Shown: positions 1 through 8,871 of the stretch, piece after piece
How positions within the stretch are numbered: the first letter of the stretch is position 1
How the letters are laid out: each line of letters starts with the position of its first letter
DNA from: Algiphilus sp965216485
Lineage (GTDB): Bacteria > Pseudomonadota > Gammaproteobacteria > Nevskiales > Nevskiaceae
NCBI RefSeq assembly: GCF_965216485.1
Contig: NZ_OZ244162.1
Span: 2,728,001-2,792,000, forward strand
Length of the DNA stretch: 64,000 nt
Reading direction: 5' to 3'
Translations under genes and position numbers: made by a program
The notes under the pieces: generated by a model
Databases searched by the model: none
Seen by the model: only the letters and a program-made list of their open reading frames with translations
What the model was told of the DNA's origin: nothing

Positions 1-622
1 CAGCAGTGCGCGCGGAGAACGAGTTGTTCACGCGGGTGCAGTTGCGCGGTTCGCCATTGACGTGCTCGGCATCATAGGCAATGTCGCCAGGGAAGTTCTG
101 CGCGACAGAGCCAGGGGCACGGCCGGAACCTTCCGTTTCGCCCATCACGAGCACCTTGATGTAACCCTCACGGGTACGAACCACGTCACCGTCGGTGGCA
201 GTGTGATCGGCAAACTCGTCAGAGTAGGCCAGCTCACTCGCCTCGGCACCGTTATTGCGCACGGAAATCGGGATCGTGCACGAACGGTCGTTGGTGATCA
301 GTTCAGGGCGGCCGTTGGCGCTCTGCTGGATCGTGGCGGTCCAGACGTCAAACGGGCTCAACGCGATGTTGAAGTCGAGCACGTCGCGCGAGTTACGGGA
401 CTCGTGCAGACGGAACTTGACGACAATCGAGTTTTCGCTCGTGTTGGTCAGGTTGACCAGGGTCTGCCAGCCGTCATTGACGGTGTAATACGGGATAACG
501 ATGGCACTGCCTTGTCCATCGTCAGACACGGTGGTCTGTGCGACAGCCGGCTGAACGGCAAAGGCCGCGCCGACAGCCACACCGATACCGGTGAGACTCG
601 CTTTATTGAGCAACTTCCCCAT
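1..622 (-). CDS. Secreted protein of unknown function, 3' end outside window
   Basis: The minus strand is open from an ATG at 622 to the window edge (207 codons, no stop), so this is the N-terminal part of a longer protein. An AAAGGAG ribosome binding site lies about six bases before the ATG. The first 29 residues form a signal peptide with a basic start (MGKLLNK), an Ala/Val-rich core and a likely AVAQ cleavage site. The mature part begins with GQGSAIVIPYYTVND and continues with a beta-rich segment (LVNLTNTSENS, VKFRLHESRNSRDVLDF). I recall this VIPYYT...TNT pattern from uncharacterised exported or cell-surface proteins of Proteobacteria, but no function is known to me. A plus-strand reading frame over the same bases is a shadow. 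Confidence 0.8.
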   Translation of the reverse strand, partial: MGKLLNKASLTGIGVAVGAAFAVQPAVAQTTVSDDGQGSAIVIPYYTVNDGWQTLVNLTNTSENSIVVKFRLHESRNSRDVLDFNIALSPFDVWTATIQQSANGRPELITNDRSCTIPISVRNNGAEASELAYSDEFADHTATDGDVVRTREGYIKVLVMGETEGSGRAPGSVAQNFPGDIAYDAEHVNGEPRNCTRVNNSFSARTA

Positions 623-1169
623 GAGGAACTCCTTTAAGAGGGTAAGACCATTCAGTTTTTGGAGAATCCTACGAATTGCCCGAGAGCATCGATCAATTCG
701 CAGGTCATCCCTTACGCGTACTCCCCTAGACGCATAACCCGTCGAGGGCTTGACCCGCGTGGTTGGACTCTAACTCGCTCTCAGCAAAGCAGCAACCCTT
801 GGGAGCAAGCAATGAGCAACAAAAACGCTGTCCTGCAGGAAACGCGGACTAGTTCTAAGAAATACGTTGGGAAAGAGTAACATGCATCGCATGTTTCATT
901 GTGTTTCGCGCCCGTCGTTGCGGCAGCGCGGTAAAGCAGCGACAAAGGAGGTACGTAGCTTGCGCGTGGTGCGTCACGCATTTTCGGTACACACACGACG
1001 TGAGAGAGGTTAGGCGAACGTTGTGTCCGCCCGTTGGCGCCGTGTTACGGCGCCCACTGGCGTGCTCTCGGGGCTCGAAGAGGCATCTGGGCCGCAGTCG
1101 CAGCCGGCATAACGACTACCATGCGCCTGGACGCGCCAACACCGACTCTACAGCTTTCCGGCACTGCGA
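623..1169. other. Intergenic region between divergent genes, no gene found
   Basis: About 550 bases separate the secreted protein gene (leftward) from the giant glycosyltransferase gene (rightward). The short open frames here lack ribosome binding sites and protein-like composition. The region should hold both promoters, but I see no strong -35/-10 pair. A perfect inverted repeat, CGAATTG (672-678) and CAATTCG (694-700), sits 50 to 80 bases upstream of the secreted protein start and could be a regulator site. Confidence 0.5.
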
Positions 1170-4100
1170 ATGGCAGGAACAAAGATCCAGCAATCTCCTC
1201 ATGGTCGCACCGCGATTCTGGTCACGGGCATGCATCGCAGTGGCACATCTGCACTGACACGATGCCTCAACCTTCTGGGCGCCACACTTCCCGGCAATCT
1301 GATTCCGCCCCAGGCCGACAACCCCACAGGCTTCTGGGAATCCACGGACGTTCAAAAGCTCAATGACGAACTGCTCGAGGCATTGTCAACGCGCTGGGAT
1401 GATGACGACCCGATTCGGTGGAATGCGATCGACAACGACCAGCGCGACGCTTGGATTGAACGAATTCGCGACCTTGTCGACCCGCTATGCAAGGCCGATG
1501 CCCCCCTCGTTCTGAAGGATCCGCGCCTGTGCCGCTTGCTCCCATTGTGGCAAACGGCCTTCGAGCAACTCTGCATTGACGCGCGCTACGTCATCCCCTT
1601 CCGGGATCCGCGCGAAGTCTCCGCCTCCCTTGCGCACCGCAATGGGCTGCCAGATCAGCATGGTCAGAGACTTTGGCTCCGATATGTGCTCGACGCGGAG
1701 CAGCACACCCGGGGCCATCGGCGTGTCATCGTGCCCTTTGTCGATCTGCTGGAGGAGCCGCTGAACACGCTCGAGACCGTGTGGCGCGATCTGGGTCTGA
1801 GAGAACCCGTCGATTGGGTCGAGACTGAGGCCGCGCTGCGTGCGTATCTGCAACCAGAACTTCGTCATGAGCGTGCAGGCGACACCGCAATCCGGGACAC
1901 CGACGTGCCTGTGGCGCGCCTCGCCTACCAGGCACTACTGCAACTGGCCAGCGATCCCGGGCAGCGCGCCGCTGAACAGCTATTGGACGAAGCCGGGCGG
2001 CTGAGCCTGTCGGCTCATGCCTCCCTTGAGCAAGACCGCGCTGCCGTGCGCTCGGCGCAGGCGCCATGGCGCATCCAGACAGCGGATCACGCAATTGACG
2101 ATGGGCGCTTCGAGATAGATGAAGCCCACTCGCGCGCTGCCCAAGACGCAGTCGCCTCCGGCCCGGCAACGCGCTTCAGCATCGTGATGCCGACGTGGAA
2201 TCGCAGAGACTCCATTGCCGGTGCCATCGACTCCGTTATTGCGCAGAGTTATCCGCACTGGGAACTGATCATCTGCGATGACGGGAGTGACGATGACACG
2301 GTCGACTATCTTCAGCGTCGCTACGCCCAGTGGCTGAACGCCGGCAAGATCCGCTGCATTGCCTGTACCCACGCCGGCGTCAGTGCCGCTCGCAACATTG
2401 GCTTACGGCACGCCAACGGCCCCTGGATCACCTATCTGGATTCGGACAACCACTGGCATCGGGACTACCTGCTCATCCTTGCGGGAACCGTCGCAAAAGA
2501 ACCCCACAGACGCAGCGCCTACGGCTGCCTGCGAGTACACGAAGCAGGCTCTCCCGCGTCATACATCCGCGGACGCTCGTTCGACTGGGAGCGGTTGAGG
2601 CGCGGCAACTTCATTGACATCAATGTCTTTGCGCACCACAACGATCTCTGGGTGCAATTGGGCGGCTTCGATGAGGCCCTGCATCGCCTGGAGGACTGGG
2701 ACCTGATCCTTCGCTACACGCGTCTGTATCCACCAGCATTCATCCCCCTGGTCTGTTGCGACTACTACCTGTCGCCCTCGCTCAACAACCTCAGTCTCCG
2801 AGAAGCGCTTGATACGCCCTACGCCCTGGTACGCGCCCGGTTTTCCACGCGCGACATGAGCCCTCCGGCACCGCGCGGTCTGGAAATCGTCGATCAGCGC
2901 ACCTCATCCGATATGCCCGGCGCGGACACCCATACGCTTGTGGGCAGTGCGCTCTCGGACGCGCAGTTGCAGGCCTGCGCCGACCATCGCGCCGTGCTGC
3001 GCTGTAACGATCCGGAGGAAGTCACAAGGACTGTGGCGTCCTACACCGATGCGCTGGCGGCGCAACTGGATACAGCAGACATCGCGCTCGAACAAAGCCG
3101 TCGCTGGGCACAGCGGGCACTCGCCCGACAACGCATGCGCCTTCGCCGCACCGCTCGAAGCAGTCACCAGCAAAAGAAGCAAGAAGAGTCCGTAACCGCG
3201 CGCAACATCCAATTGGAGCGCGACAAGAAGCGTCTCCAGGAACGGCTCACTGCAATCAGCGCGCGCGTCGAGGTGCTGGAGGGCTATACCGACTGGGCAC
3301 GACAGGCGCACGCCAGGACGATCCGTCGCCTCGCCGCCTTTCTGCCAGCGCAGGAAGGCTGTGAGCGGGGTACGCGTCCATCCCCTTCCGCCCCTGGTGC
3401 GGCTGGCTTCCGAAGTCTATCCATGGCGGCCCGGCGGCAGCTAGGGGCACCGCTCAATCCCCGCGCTGCCCGGCAAATCGAATCGCAGTGCCGCAGCCTT
3501 CTGGCCAGCGGACTGTTCGATACGGCCTGGTACGCCTGGCGCTATCCGGACCTTGCCTCCTGGCCGCATCACCCGATTTGGCACTGGATACTGCGGGGAT
3601 GCAACGAGGGTCGACAGCCCAATGCCTTCTTCGACCCGCGCTGGTATGTCGAGCAGCACCCTGATGTTGCACAGGCGGCGTATGACCCGTTGCTCCATTA
3701 CCTGAGGCATGGCGCGGAAGAGGGGCGCCTGACCAGCCCCCTCTTCGACCGGGCTTGGTATCTGGCGCAGCACCCCGACGTGCTCGCCTCGGGAATGGAT
3801 CCGCTGCAGCACTATCTGCGACACGGCCGGCAGGAAGGCCGTGGCCCCCATCCATTGATCCATCCGCGTTGGTATCTCGCCCAGTATCCCGAGCTCAGCG
3901 ATTTGCCGATGGACGCGGTCACCCACTTTCTTCTCATCGGTGGTGACGAGGGACGCAGCCCCGGCCCGGATTTCGACAGCAGTTGGTATCTCTCCACGTA
4001 TGCCGATGTCCGTGCCGCCGGCCTGAATCCGCTGATCCATTATCTGTACCACGGGCAGGCGAACGGTCGATCCGCCACACCACGGAAAGTGGCCCCTTCG

Positions 4101-7100
4101 CCCAGCAATGTGGTGAAGAGCAGTTCGTTGGCTTCGACGGCGCATCGACCGGAGCCTGTGCCGCTGCAAGCCACCGCAGGGCGGATGCCGATTCACGAGG
4201 ACCGTGCCACGGTGCTGTTGTGCGCGCACTCTGCGGGAAGCCACTTGTTTGGGGGAGAACGCAGCTTTCTTGAGTTGCTCCGGCTCCTGGAGGGTATGCC
4301 CTACAACGTCGTGGTGACGCTCCCACGATCCACGGCCGCCTATCGGGAAGCCGTCCGCGCGCGATGCTGTGAAGTCATCGAGCTGCCTTACCAGTTCTGG
4401 TCACAGGACACTGAGCCCGATCGCGATGTGATCGCACAGCTTCAGACCATCATCCTGACGCGTCGGATTGATCTCGTGCACGTCAACACCATCATGATCC
4501 GGGAACCTTTAATCGCGGCCGCGCGACTTGGCATCCCCGGCTTGGTCCACGTTCGCGAGAGCGTACACAGGGACCGATGGCTGCAGGAACGCATCGGCTT
4601 GCCGGCCGCAGAGATCATCGCGCAGGTGCAGGCCACGGCATCGGCCATCATCGCCAATTCCGAAGCGAGCGCCACGGAATTTGGCGATGGCGCGCGGACG
4701 TATCGCGTGCCGAACACCTTCGACCTTGAGGCACTGGACCTCCCACCCGCGTGCGACGGTGGCGTCATCCATGTCGGGTTGATCAGTAGCAACCTGCCGA
4801 AGAAGGGCATCGAGGATTTCGCGCGCATTGCGCAGGCCTGCGAAGCAGCCCACCCGCAGGCACGGTTTCTGCTGATCGGTCCGGACAACGAACACATACA
4901 GGCCCTGCGCGAGCGCCAGTCGACAGGCGAACTACCCGACAATCTTGTCTTCGCCGGCTACGCGGAGCAGCCGGAAGCCGCCATCGCCCAGCTGGACATC
5001 GTGATGAATCTGTCGCACTTCTCCGAGTCCTTCGGCCGCACAGTGGCGGAGGGGCTGGCGGCGCGCCGGCCCGCCATCGTCTACGACCTGGGCGCGCCGA
5101 AATCCCTCGTGCAGCACGACGAAAGCGGCTTTGTCGTTCCGCTCGGCGACTGGCGCGCTGCCGCAGCACATGTAATCGCGCTACTGCAATCGCCGCAGCG
5201 TATCGCGACCATGGGCGAAAAGGGGCGCGCCTTCATTGCGGCGCATTTCGATGCGGATGCTGGTCGGGAGGCGCTCAGCCGGGTCTATGGCGCCCACCTT
5301 CCAGAACAGCCAGCATGCGCGACGAGTCGCCCACTCACCGCCCATGCCGATGCGCGCTTTCGCACCTCGGGTGCAGGCAAGCAAGGCATACGCCTCGCCT
5401 ACTTCTGCTGGCACTTCCCTGTCCCTTCAGAGACCTTCGTTCTCAGCGAATTGCGCGCGCTGGTGCGCGCCGGTCACGACATCCGCGTCTTCTGCCGTCA
5501 TTCGCCGCATCCGGACTTCAGCCCGGACTTCGAGATCGAGTGGCAATCCGTAGAAAGCCCGGAGGCGTTGGCGGAAGCGCTCCGCGCGAGTGGCCGGGAG
5601 CATGTCCACGCGCACTTCACCTACCCCACCGTGACCGACATGGTATGGCCGGCCTGCGAGCAGGCCAACATCCCCTTCACCTTTATTGCCCACGCCCAAG
5701 ACATCTTCCGGCACGAGAACGATCAGAAGAATCGTGTCGGTGATGTGGTGCGCAGCCCGCTCTGTCGGGCGGTATTCACACTTGGACGATTCCACCGCGA
5801 CTACCTGCTGGCACGCGGCGTGCCAGCGGGCAAGATCATCATCAACCCCAATGCGGTGGAGGTCGAGGACTTCCCCTTCCTGGTGCCGAGCGCGCGCCCA
5901 CCCCGCGAAGGAAAGAGTGTGTGCGCAATTCACCGTCTCACGGAAAAGAAGGGGCTGCACCATCTGCTCACGGCAGCAAAGCTTCTCGCTGCGGAAGAGA
6001 TCGGCTTCCACATTTATGGCTACGGAGATCAGGAAGACGAACTTACCGCCCGCATCGCACAGGAGGGGCTGACGAATGTGCAGTTCGACGGCCCGTTGCG
6101 CGGCGCACAAGCCATCGTCGACACCCTGCGTCGTCACGACCTCTTTGCGGCCCCGAGCATCCGTACGGCTAACGGAGACATGGACGGCATTCCCACATCG
6201 GTGGTCGAGGCCATGGCGGCCGGCACGCCTGTCATCACCACCGATGTCGCCAGCATTCCCGATCTGGTGCAGGACGGCATCACCGGCATCCTTGTGCCTT
6301 CTGATGACGCAACAGCGCTTGCCGAGGGCATTCGCCGCTTCTTTCGCCTGTCTCCCGAACAGGTGGACGGCATGGCACGCAGTGCCCGGCAGGTGGCGAC
6401 CGCACGTCATGATGTCGGCAAGCTGATCCATGTGCTCCGTCGCGTGTGGGAACATCAGGTTACGGACATCGTCATCGTCAGCTGGAACAATCTTCTGGAG
6501 CTGCGTGAAGTCGTCGGCCGCTTGTTCGATTTCACGCGCACCCCCTTCCACCTCACCATTGCGGACAACGGTAGCGACAGCGACGTCATCGCCTACCTGA
6601 ATCATCTGCAACTACAGCACGACAACGTGACCGTTGTCTTCAACGATGCCAATCACTTCGTAGGCCCCGGCACCAACATTGCGGCCCAGCAGGGCCAGGG
6701 CGACACCATCGTCTACGTCTGCGGCAAGGAGGGCTTTGCCCTCCAAGAAGGTTGGGAAACCGAACTCACCTATTACATGGAGCAGCATCCCGAGGTGGGC
6801 CTTGCCGGCACCCCCGGCTACAGCCCCAGCTACCTTTTCGGCCGCGACCTTGCCCAGGGCATTCCCACCTTCTCGCGCTTCCGGAACCAGAACTTTGCGC
6901 AGGAAAATCCGGACCGCGCCTTCTTCCATATTCAGGGCGGTCTCTTCGCTATTCGTCGCCAGACCCTGAACGACATCGGTGGCTTCAGCGAAGCTGTGCC
7001 GCACGCGCACACCGATGTGGAATACAGCTACTTCGTGGAAAGCTGTGGTTGGCAATTGGGTGTGCCGCCGCACATGCTCGCCCTGTTTAGTAAGACCCTG

Positions 7101-7811
7101 CCGGATTACTGGACGCGAATCGACGAGACCGTCCGCATCTGCCACCCGCCGCGCCTGCAGGATCTGCCGCAACTCGATCGCCTCGCAGCGCGGGCGGAGC
7201 AGCGATGCCCCCAATGCGGATGGCAGGGAAGTCGCTTCTCGGAAACCTCAACCCTTGCCGACTGCCCCCAGTGCGGCATCACCGATCAAGCGCGCTTCCA
7301 GCTTCGGGTACTCGCTTCCAGCCCCTTGACGCATCGCGCCATCAATCTGACGGCTCTCGGGCTCGTGGATGCCCTACCCGATTTCTGGAGCCGGCATTTC
7401 TCGCGAGCCAAAACGCATCAGATCGAGACACTGGGTGCGCTTCTTGACCTCCCGCCCTGCTCCCAAGACGCAATCTGTCTGGACCTGGCGCGCATCCAGG
7501 AAATCACCGCTGACAAACTGCTGGACGGATGTGCCCACGCGTTGAAGGAACAAGGTGCAGTGGCGCTCGTCTTCGGAGCAGATGCCAGTCTTCTGGAGAC
7601 ACTTCACAACCCTGGGATCCTGTCGCGGCAGGCGCTGAAGGTTGCAGGCATGACCGTTGCCGGATCGTGGGTTGCCGGCCATGCAGCCTATCCTGTCGTC
7701 CTCATTCAACAGGAGGCGGACCGCTCTGCCATTGGCTGGCCCCTCGAAGACAGCTGCCACACATTGCTCACGCGCCCTCAGAGCCAACAACCGTCACCCG
7801 CAACCAATTAG
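1170..7811 (+). CDS. Giant multidomain sulfotransferase-glycosyltransferase fusion
   Basis: This 2213-residue protein carries several carbohydrate enzymes in one chain. Residues 15-300 look like a PAPS-dependent sulfotransferase: P-loop GMHRSGTSAL at 20-29, KDPRL near 116 and PFRDPRE near 143. Residues 335-540 are a GT-A family 2 glycosyltransferase (FSIVMPTWNRR, DDGSDDD at 370, DSD at 424, LEDWD near 507). A basic coiled coil (about 640-720) follows, then five tandem repeats of about 37 residues (783-970, pattern FDxxWYxxxxPDvxxxxxxPLxHYLxxGxxEGR). Two GT-B family 4 transferases come next (about 1012-1370 with ESFGRTVAEGLA, and about 1406-1755 with VVEAMAAGTPVITTD). A second GT2 domain (about 1765-2000, DIVIVSWNN) and a CPQCG...CPQCG zinc-ribbon-like motif (2013-2036) end the recognisable part. 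The last 175 residues resemble a broken methyltransferase. Probably a cytoplasmic enzyme of surface polysaccharide synthesis. Substrates cannot be read from sequence. Confidence 0.88.
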   Translation: MAGTKIQQSPHGRTAILVTGMHRSGTSALTRCLNLLGATLPGNLIPPQADNPTGFWESTDVQKLNDELLEALSTRWDDDDPIRWNAIDNDQRDAWIERIRDLVDPLCKADAPLVLKDPRLCRLLPLWQTAFEQLCIDARYVIPFRDPREVSASLAHRNGLPDQHGQRLWLRYVLDAEQHTRGHRRVIVPFVDLLEEPLNTLETVWRDLGLREPVDWVETEAALRAYLQPELRHERAGDTAIRDTDVPVARLAYQALLQLASDPGQRAAEQLLDEAGRLSLSAHASLEQDRAAVRSAQAPWRIQTADHAIDDGRFEIDEAHSRAAQDAVASGPATRFSIVMPTWNRRDSIAGAIDSVIAQSYPHWELIICDDGSDDDTVDYLQRRYAQWLNAGKIRCIACTHAGVSAARNIGLRHANGPWITYLDSDNHWHRDYLLILAGTVAKEPHRRSAYGCLRVHEAGSPASYIRGRSFDWERLRRGNFIDINVFAHHNDLWVQLGGFDEALHRLEDWDLILRYTRLYPPAFIPLVCCDYYLSPSLNNLSLREALDTPYALVRARFSTRDMSPPAPRGLEIVDQRTSSDMPGADTHTLVGSALSDAQLQACADHRAVLRCNDPEEVTRTVASYTDALAAQLDTADIALEQSRRWAQRALARQRMRLRRTARSSHQQKKQEESVTARNIQLERDKKRLQERLTAISARVEVLEGYTDWARQAHARTIRRLAAFLPAQEGCERGTRPSPSAPGAAGFRSLSMAARRQLGAPLNPRAARQIESQCRSLLASGLFDTAWYAWRYPDLASWPHHPIWHWILRGCNEGRQPNAFFDPRWYVEQHPDVAQAAYDPLLHYLRHGAEEGRLTSPLFDRAWYLAQHPDVLASGMDPLQHYLRHGRQEGRGPHPLIHPRWYLAQYPELSDLPMDAVTHFLLIGGDEGRSPGPDFDSSWYLSTYADVRAAGLNPLIHYLYHGQANGRSATPRKVAPSPSNVVKSSSLASTAHRPEPVPLQATAGRMPIHEDRATVLLCAHSAGSHLFGGERSFLELLRLLEGMPYNVVVTLPRSTAAYREAVRARCCEVIELPYQFWSQDTEPDRDVIAQLQTIILTRRIDLVHVNTIMIREPLIAAARLGIPGLVHVRESVHRDRWLQERIGLPAAEIIAQVQATASAIIANSEASATEFGDGARTYRVPNTFDLEALDLPPACDGGVIHVGLISSNLPKKGIEDFARIAQACEAAHPQARFLLIGPDNEHIQALRERQSTGELPDNLVFAGYAEQPEAAIAQLDIVMNLSHFSESFGRTVAEGLAARRPAIVYDLGAPKSLVQHDESGFVVPLGDWRAAAAHVIALLQSPQRIATMGEKGRAFIAAHFDADAGREALSRVYGAHLPEQPACATSRPLTAHADARFRTSGAGKQGIRLAYFCWHFPVPSETFVLSELRALVRAGHDIRVFCRHSPHPDFSPDFEIEWQSVESPEALAEALRASGREHVHAHFTYPTVTDMVWPACEQANIPFTFIAHAQDIFRHENDQKNRVGDVVRSPLCRAVFTLGRFHRDYLLARGVPAGKIIINPNAVEVEDFPFLVPSARPPREGKSVCAIHRLTEKKGLHHLLTAAKLLAAEEIGFHIYGYGDQEDELTARIAQEGLTNVQFDGPLRGAQAIVDTLRRHDLFAAPSIRTANGDMDGIPTSVVEAMAAGTPVITTDVASIPDLVQDGITGILVPSDDATALAEGIRRFFRLSPEQVDGMARSARQVATARHDVGKLIHVLRRVWEHQVTDIVIVSWNNLLELREVVGRLFDFTRTPFHLTIADNGSDSDVIAYLNHLQLQHDNVTVVFNDANHFVGPGTNIAAQQGQGDTIVYVCGKEGFALQEGWETELTYYMEQHPEVGLAGTPGYSPSYLFGRDLAQGIPTFSRFRNQNFAQENPDRAFFHIQGGLFAIRRQTLNDIGGFSEAVPHAHTDVEYSYFVESCGWQLGVPPHMLALFSKTLPDYWTRIDETVRICHPPRLQDLPQLDRLAARAEQRCPQCGWQGSRFSETSTLADCPQCGITDQARFQLRVLASSPLTHRAINLTALGLVDALPDFWSRHFSRAKTHQIETLGALLDLPPCSQDAICLDLARIQEITADKLLDGCAHALKEQGAVALVFGADASLLETLHNPGILSRQALKVAGMTVAGSWVAGHAAYPVVLIQQEADRSAIGWPLEDSCHTLLTRPQSQQPSPATN
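3516..4080 (+). repeat. Five tandem protein repeats inside the giant transferase
   Basis: The codons for residues 783-970 contain five divergent copies of one repeat. Each begins FD or IH, then xxWY, a Pro-Asp or Pro-Glu pair, PLxHY or a variant, and G..EGR. Copies open with FDTAWY, FDPRWY, FDRAWY, IHPRWY and FDSSWY. The DNA copies have diverged clearly, so the array is old. I recall similar repeats in other very large bacterial glycosyltransferases. Their role is unknown; carbohydrate binding or spacing between catalytic modules is a guess. Confidence 0.8.
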
Positions 7812-7889
7812 CGCGATTTTGATACCTACCCTTCTTTACGAAGAAACGAAAACAGACTTGACCAGATCGCCTACTCTTTCGCAAAGACC

Positions 7890-8594
7890 ATGATCTTTAG
7901 TGACGACCTCATCTTCATTCACATCGGCAAGACCGGAGGACTAAGCTGTGCACAGCATCTACTGCGTCACTTACGTGCCCCCGTATATAACTGCCACCAT
8001 GACGCGCATGAAGAGACACAGCGACTTCAGCGCGGTGATGAGGTCAAGGCGATTACCAGCGTCCATCGCCATTGCACCCTTCAGGAAGCGCTCGGACCAA
8101 TTGCCGCAATCACAGGCAAAACATTAAACAATTTTACGAAGGTCGTAGCTGTCATAAGGCACCCCTACACCTTGGAATACTCGTTTTACAAGCATCTACA
8201 AAAAAATCGCGTCCGTGAGAGAAGGAAAGACGACAAGCGGCTACTTGAACTTGCAGATGGCGATTTCAAGTCCTTTGTCAAGTACGCCCCGTTTCATCGC
8301 GCTGGACACGCGCAAGAAAGCTTCTTCCAACTCAATGGCGTTACGCCTCCTAACGTCGAGCTGGTGAGATTTGAGGACTTCCCCACGTCTTTTGTTTCGG
8401 CCGTTGGGCCATTCTGTCAATCAAGCGAAGCGGAAGGTTTCCCGCATGCTAACAGGACTACCTACGATACTGAATTGGGCGGCTTACTTACAGAAGAAAT
8501 TTGCCGGCTGCTTCAGCGCAAGCATCCATTCATGTTCGATAGCGGCCTTTATTCCAGAGACCCCTCATCCATTTTTTCCAGTTCTAATAAATAA
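7890..8594 (+). CDS. Sulfotransferase family protein
   Basis: This 234-residue protein starts with a P-loop-like PAPS 5'-phosphosulfate site (FIHIGKTGGLS, residues 9-19). A second motif (VVAVIRHPYTLEYSFYKHL, from about residue 88) fits the 3'-phosphate binding element (R..P......Y). This is the usual layout of Golgi-type or heparan-sulfate-type sulfotransferase families. It lies 78 bases after the giant fusion enzyme, which has its own sulfotransferase domain, so the product polymer may be sulfated. The gene and its flanks look richer in A and T than the neighbours, suggesting separate acquisition. No strong ribosome binding site is visible before the ATG. The acceptor is unknown. Confidence 0.75.
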   Translation: MIFSDDLIFIHIGKTGGLSCAQHLLRHLRAPVYNCHHDAHEETQRLQRGDEVKAITSVHRHCTLQEALGPIAAITGKTLNNFTKVVAVIRHPYTLEYSFYKHLQKNRVRERRKDDKRLLELADGDFKSFVKYAPFHRAGHAQESFFQLNGVTPPNVELVRFEDFPTSFVSAVGPFCQSSEAEGFPHANRTTYDTELGGLLTEEICRLLQRKHPFMFDSGLYSRDPSSIFSSSNK

Positions 8595-8871
8595 TGCAAA
8601 ACCCTTCAACTTGCTTACGCACTTTGAGTAGCGAGCAGACGGAGTATCGACGCAGTCGAATATAGAAGGCATTCGATTCACAATAGATGCTGCTCAATCA
8701 AAAAACACTTACTCCACTGCAGTTAAGGGAGCGAGGGCTCCTTGGGAAGATATTCCCAATCACATGCGCCATAATTACAGGCGTCGCCCCTCAATCAACA
8801 AGAACTACACCTCGATGCTGAGCGACGTTACCTTGGGTAAAAGATGATTATTAGGAAGCCATCGGCACACA

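Noticed and set aside
62..637. Plus-strand 191-codon frame at the left edge
   Set aside because: It is antisense to the secreted protein gene, which has a signal peptide and a strong ribosome binding site.
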